This document shows, in pieces, positions 61,384 to 64,000 of a stretch of DNA of 64,000 nucleotides. Position 1 is the first letter of the stretch. Each line of letters opens with the position of its first letter. Made by a program: the position numbers and the translations under genes. The notes below the pieces were generated by a model. It did no database searches. It was not told where the DNA came from and worked only from the letters and a program-made list of their open reading frames with translations. This stretch comes from Pseudarthrobacter sp. PS3-L1 (GTDB taxonomy: Bacteria > Actinomycetota > Actinomycetes > Actinomycetales > Micrococcaceae), in NCBI RefSeq assembly GCF_030063285.1, contig NZ_JASISU010000001.1, positions 558,001 through 622,000 on the forward strand. Direction: 5' to 3'.

Positions 61384-61818
61384 CTACTGAACCGTTTTGG
61401 GGCTCCGGTGGATTTTCCCGAGCACCAGGACCGTCAGCCAGGTGACGAGTGTGCAGGCAACTACACCCCAGGCAATGTCCGTGATGGCCACAATCGCCGG
61501 GAAGCCCTTGAGGACAGCCAGTCCGGTGAGGGACCAGGTGGCGTAGGTGAAGAAGCCAAAAAGTGCTGCGCCCGTGAGGCGTTTGCGCAGGGTGGCGTCG
61601 GCATTGTTTGGCTGGACGCCGAAGTGCACCATGCCCACCACATAGATGAGGTAGAAGACTGCTCCGCCGGCAAGGTTCACCGAGGGCGCCATGAGGTCCG
61701 GGATGTAGTTGTCGTACTGCTTGACGGCCACCTGGGTGATCCAGACAAGGTCAATCACGGCGAAGATGACGGCGGCAACCACATAGGCCAGGAGGAACCT
61801 CTTGATGCGGGCATTCAT
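61384..61818 (-). CDS. DUF2177-family membrane protein
   Basis: A 144-aa four-helix membrane protein: RIKRFLLAYVVAAVIFAVID, LAGGAVFYLIYVVGMVHFGV and FGFFTYATWSLTGLAVLKGF. DUF2177 members have no established function. ATG 61818 has AAGGAG 6 bases upstream. Divergent from the riboswitch-controlled terC; its upstream region borders that promoter. Confidence 0.88.
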   Translation of the reverse strand: MNARIKRFLLAYVVAAVIFAVIDLVWITQVAVKQYDNYIPDLMAPSVNLAGGAVFYLIYVVGMVHFGVQPNNADATLRKRLTGAALFGFFTYATWSLTGLAVLKGFPAIVAITDIAWGVVACTLVTWLTVLVLGKIHRSPKTVQ

Positions 61819-61922
61819 GGTGGACTCCTTGGATAGGGCTGGCGGAAGGCTTATTGCGTCTTTCCTGCGTCCCACCATTTTAGGGGCGTCCAGGCGCGGC
61901 AAATGCCGCACATGGGGTAGGC

Positions 61923-61928
61923 TATAAC
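61923..61928 (+). promoter_or_regulatory. -10 box of the terC riboswitch transcript
   Basis: TATAAC, predicting transcription start near 61935, at the first base of the riboswitch aptamer. No clear -35. Confidence 0.5.
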
Positions 61929-61933
61929 GCAAC

Positions 61934-62033
61934 AAGGGGAGTACTCCCGTCTGTGATTGGCCCGTCAGCACGGATGCAACGTTGCATCCCGGGTTAGTCA
62001 GTTCCGGTTCTGTCCGGGCGGAGGAGACTTTGG
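61934..62033 (+). promoter_or_regulatory. yybP-ykoY (manganese) riboswitch controlling terC
   Basis: AAGGGGAGTACTCCCG at the 5' end, a middle stem GGATGCAA/TTGCATCC (61973-61988), CCGGGTTAGTCAGTTCCGG and the conserved 3' GGAGGAGACTTTGG are the features of actinobacterial yybP-ykoY elements, which sense Mn2+ and often precede terC/Alx genes. The ATG follows about 35 bases later. The element is read from conserved sequence and pairing, without a covariance-model search. Confidence 0.85.
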
Positions 62034-62068
62034 CGCCTAGCTACTGCCTACCCTTTGGAGCCTCCAAA

Positions 62069-63079
62069 ATGCAGATCACACCACTGATCTGGATCATCAC
62101 CATTGCTGTGACGGTCCTGTTTTTCGTCTACGAATTCTTCGTTCACGTCCGCAAACCCCACGAACCCACCATCGCCGAATCCGCGCGCTGGTCAGCGTTC
62201 TACATTGGCCTCGCACTCCTGTTCGGCGTGGGCATTGGAACAGTCTCCGGCTGGACCTTCGGCGGTGAGTACTTCGCCGGCTACCTCACCGAGAAGGCAC
62301 TCTCGATCGACAACCTCTTTGTCTTCCTCATTGTGATGACAGGTTTTGCCGTCCCGAAGATGTACCAGCAGAAGGTGCTGATGTACGGCATCATCATTGC
62401 CCTGGTTCTCCGCGGCGGGTTCATTGCCGTGGGCGCCACCCTGATTGAGAACTTCTCCTGGATCTTCTACATCTTTGGCGCGCTGCTGCTGGTGCTCGCT
62501 TACCGCCAGGCATTCAGCGACGACGAATCCAACCCTGCTGACGGCAAGTTCGTGAAGCTGGTCCGCCGTATCCTGCCCGTCACGGAGGAATACCACGAGG
62601 ACAGGCTCACGGTGAAGAAGGCGGGCAAGCGCTTCGCCACCCCCATGCTCCTGACCATCATCGCCATCGGTTTTATTGACCTGGTCTTCGCTGTCGATTC
62701 AATCCCCGCGATCTACGGCCTGACCAACGAGGCGTACATCGTCTTCACGGCCAACGCGTTCGCCCTCATGGGCCTGCGGCAGCTGTTCTTCCTGATCGGC
62801 GGACTGCTGGAACGCCTGGTCTACCTGGCCCAGGGCCTTGCCGTGATCCTCGCGTTCATTGGCGTGAAGCTCGTCTTCCACGCCCTGCACGTGAACGAAC
62901 TCCCGTTCATCAACGGTGGCGAGCCGCTCCTGTGGGTCCCTGAGATCTCTATCGCGTTCTCGCTGATGTTCATTGGTGCCACCATTGCTGTTGCAACAGT
63001 GGCCAGCCTGATCAAGACCCGTGGCGACAGCAACAAGGATGACAGCGCGATGGTCGAGGACTCCAACTCTTCCTCGTAA
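62069..63079 (+). CDS. terC: TerC-family membrane protein (Mn-responsive copy)
   Basis: A 336-aa TerC protein, 8-9 helices: EYFAGYLTEKALSIDNLFVF and GFIDLVFAVDSIPAIYGLTN with membrane acidic residues. It lacks the long charged tail of the copy at 32221. Its riboswitch suggests a Mn2+ export or homeostasis role. ATG 62069 follows TTTGGAG; the frame is open into the riboswitch from 61982 but that is not translated under this model. Confidence 0.94.
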   Translation: MQITPLIWIITIAVTVLFFVYEFFVHVRKPHEPTIAESARWSAFYIGLALLFGVGIGTVSGWTFGGEYFAGYLTEKALSIDNLFVFLIVMTGFAVPKMYQQKVLMYGIIIALVLRGGFIAVGATLIENFSWIFYIFGALLLVLAYRQAFSDDESNPADGKFVKLVRRILPVTEEYHEDRLTVKKAGKRFATPMLLTIIAIGFIDLVFAVDSIPAIYGLTNEAYIVFTANAFALMGLRQLFFLIGGLLERLVYLAQGLAVILAFIGVKLVFHALHVNELPFINGGEPLLWVPEISIAFSLMFIGATIAVATVASLIKTRGDSNKDDSAMVEDSNSSS

Positions 63080-63111
63080 TAACACCCCTTGTAGCGAACT
63101 GAACACTGCAT

Positions 63112-63157
63112 AACGGACGACGACGGCGGAATCTCCCGTCGTCGTCGTCCGCCGTTA
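63112..63157. terminator. Terminator hairpin with GACGACGGCGG core
   Basis: AACGGACGACGACGG pairs with the CCGTCGTCGTCGTCC-GCCGTT side through repeated GTC/GAC units (63112-63157), between terC and a convergent amidase gene; one extra GTC on the right gives slippage. Confidence 0.55.
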
Positions 63158-63176
63158 ACCAGGACTGCTGCTGGAA

Positions 63177-64000
63177 TCAGTGCTGCTGCTGCAGCACCTC
63201 CTTGGGGAGGCGGTGCACCGTGACGGCACCGACCGGCATGAAGGGGTGCAGCGGATCAGGAGTAGAGGAGCCGGTGGGACCGCCAAGCGTGGAATCTCCT
63301 ACGGCGCTGAGGACCGCGTAGGCGTCACCCTTGTCCCAGCCGTGATCAGTGACCAGGAAGTGGAACATGTCCTCGTAGCCGCGGGTGATGCTCTCCTGCA
63401 CAGGATCACCCAACCCCACAAAGAACCACTCGTCAGCCGTTTCGATCCGGGGAGCGCGCAGGGGCATGTCCTTGACCAGCTCAATGCTGACCACCGCGGT
63501 TCCCTCGGCCTCAACGGCCACAAAGGAGGACTCGCCCTCGGCCATGAGCGCGTGGATGTCCCCGATAGACAGGTAGGCACCCGCCACCTGGACCGGAAGG
63601 TAGACCCGTGAACCTGGCCGGCAGCCCGTGAGGTCCATGTTGCCGCCACCTGAATAGCTCGGCATGACAGTGGAACTCGCGCCTTCTGCCGGTGCCGTGC
63701 CAATACAGCCGATCATGGGTTTCGGGGCAAAGACGTGCCTCTCGGTGACGTGGACTCCTGCCGCATCGATGGGGATCCTTCGGGTGAACATGTCCGCACC
63801 CATGACGTTGCGCAGTGCACCTGTCCCGGGCAGGCTGGCGGACCAGCCGCAGTCCTTGAGCCTGATCTCGTGGATGGTGACGATCAACGCATCCCCCGGT
63901 TCGGCGCCGTCAACAACAACTGGGCCGGTCACCGGGTTGATCCCCACAGTGAGCTGGTCCATGCTGTGGTGCTCGTGGAGTTCGGCGTACACGGCATCGC
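63177..64000 (-). CDS. Acetamidase/formamidase family protein (N-terminus outside window)
   Basis: An uninterrupted frame of 274 codons runs off the window edge; the frame is open upstream of GTG 63992, so the N-terminus is outside. Family marks: GPVVVDGAEPGDALIVTIHE, DCGWSASLPGTGAL, RHVFAPKPMIGCIGTAPAEG and SYSGGGNMDLTGCRPGSRVY. FmdA_AmdA enzymes hydrolyse formamide, acetamide or related amides. The gene is convergent with terC. Confidence 0.9.
   Translation of the reverse strand, partial: DAVYAELHEHHSMDQLTVGINPVTGPVVVDGAEPGDALIVTIHEIRLKDCGWSASLPGTGALRNVMGADMFTRRIPIDAAGVHVTERHVFAPKPMIGCIGTAPAEGASSTVMPSYSGGGNMDLTGCRPGSRVYLPVQVAGAYLSIGDIHALMAEGESSFVAVEAEGTAVVSIELVKDMPLRAPRIETADEWFFVGLGDPVQESITRGYEDMFHFLVTDHGWDKGDAYAVLSAVGDSTLGGPTGSSTPDPLHPFMPVGAVTVHRLPKEVLQQQH

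Noticed and set aside
61982-62068. Upstream in-frame start extending terC2
   Set aside because: The extension lies within the riboswitch and lacks TerC homology; ATG 62069 matches the family start.

Overview
This window is high-GC actinobacterial chromosome, most likely from the Micrococcaceae (Arthrobacter / Pseudarthrobacter / Paenarthrobacter group). Support for that: strong G/C bias at third codon positions, a secreted Rpf-LysM protein, a CmtR-type metal sensor, ACR3-type arsenite efflux, a glutathione-independent formaldehyde dehydrogenase, and many genes whose -10 box sits 6-7 bases before the start codon, which predicts leaderless mRNAs. I see no rRNA, tRNA, CRISPR array, insertion sequence or prophage. 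It reads as core and accessory metabolism with several self-contained stress modules. The genus is inferred from gene content.

Layout. 1-8 kb: partial PNPOx-like flavoprotein, NCS1 nucleobase permease, Old Yellow Enzyme, Tex, gamma-glutamyltransferase. 8-17 kb (minus strand): an operon of a PEP-mutase-like lyase, DUF2071 and an AlkC-like alkylation-repair protein; an alpha/beta hydrolase; an APC permease coupled to an NtaA/SnaA-type flavin monooxygenase; an SDR epimerase with an MSMEG_6728-like protein; and rpf. 17-25 kb: a UvrA2-like ATPase divergent from an adenine-deaminase-type enzyme, a probable frameshifted micro-ORF, a winged-helix/X25 fusion, a two-gene membrane-protein/winged-helix unit, and an MFS exporter. 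25-33 kb: a giant RecB-like nuclease-helicase divergent from an AAA ATPase, a GNAT, the cmtR-CDF-DsbA metal/thiol operon, a truncated MepB and a first terC. 33-46 kb: fdhA, small GNAT, MFS, MscS, 2-hydroxyacid dehydrogenase, SRPBCC, a MarR-MFS operon with a striking tandem operator, short tandem repeats with G-quadruplex potential ahead of an ScbR-like TetR regulator, and a polar amino-acid ABC operon. 46-55 kb: a secreted aerolysin-like protein, YoaK, DedA, cardiolipin synthase, AlkD operon, SOUL protein, glyoxalase-like protein and a secreted HNH/Excalibur nuclease. 55-64 kb: acyl-CoA ligase with MarR regulator, a complete ars cluster (arsR < > acr3-arsC-flavoprotein), a lipoprotein, DUF2177, a second terC under a yybP-ykoY manganese riboswitch, and a partial acetamidase.

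Themes. (1) Metal, metalloid and thiol stress: cmtR-CDF-DsbA, ars, two terC paralogues with different leaders. (2) Alkylation and DNA repair: an AlkC-like protein, AlkD, a UvrA2-like ATPase and a RecB-like nuclease-helicase. (3) Efflux under local regulators, with visible operators for the MarR-MFS and MarR-ligase units. Least explained are the aerolysin-like secreted protein, the winged-helix/X25 fusion, the micro-ORF at 21.4 kb and the 760-bp stretch at 42.9-43.6 kb.
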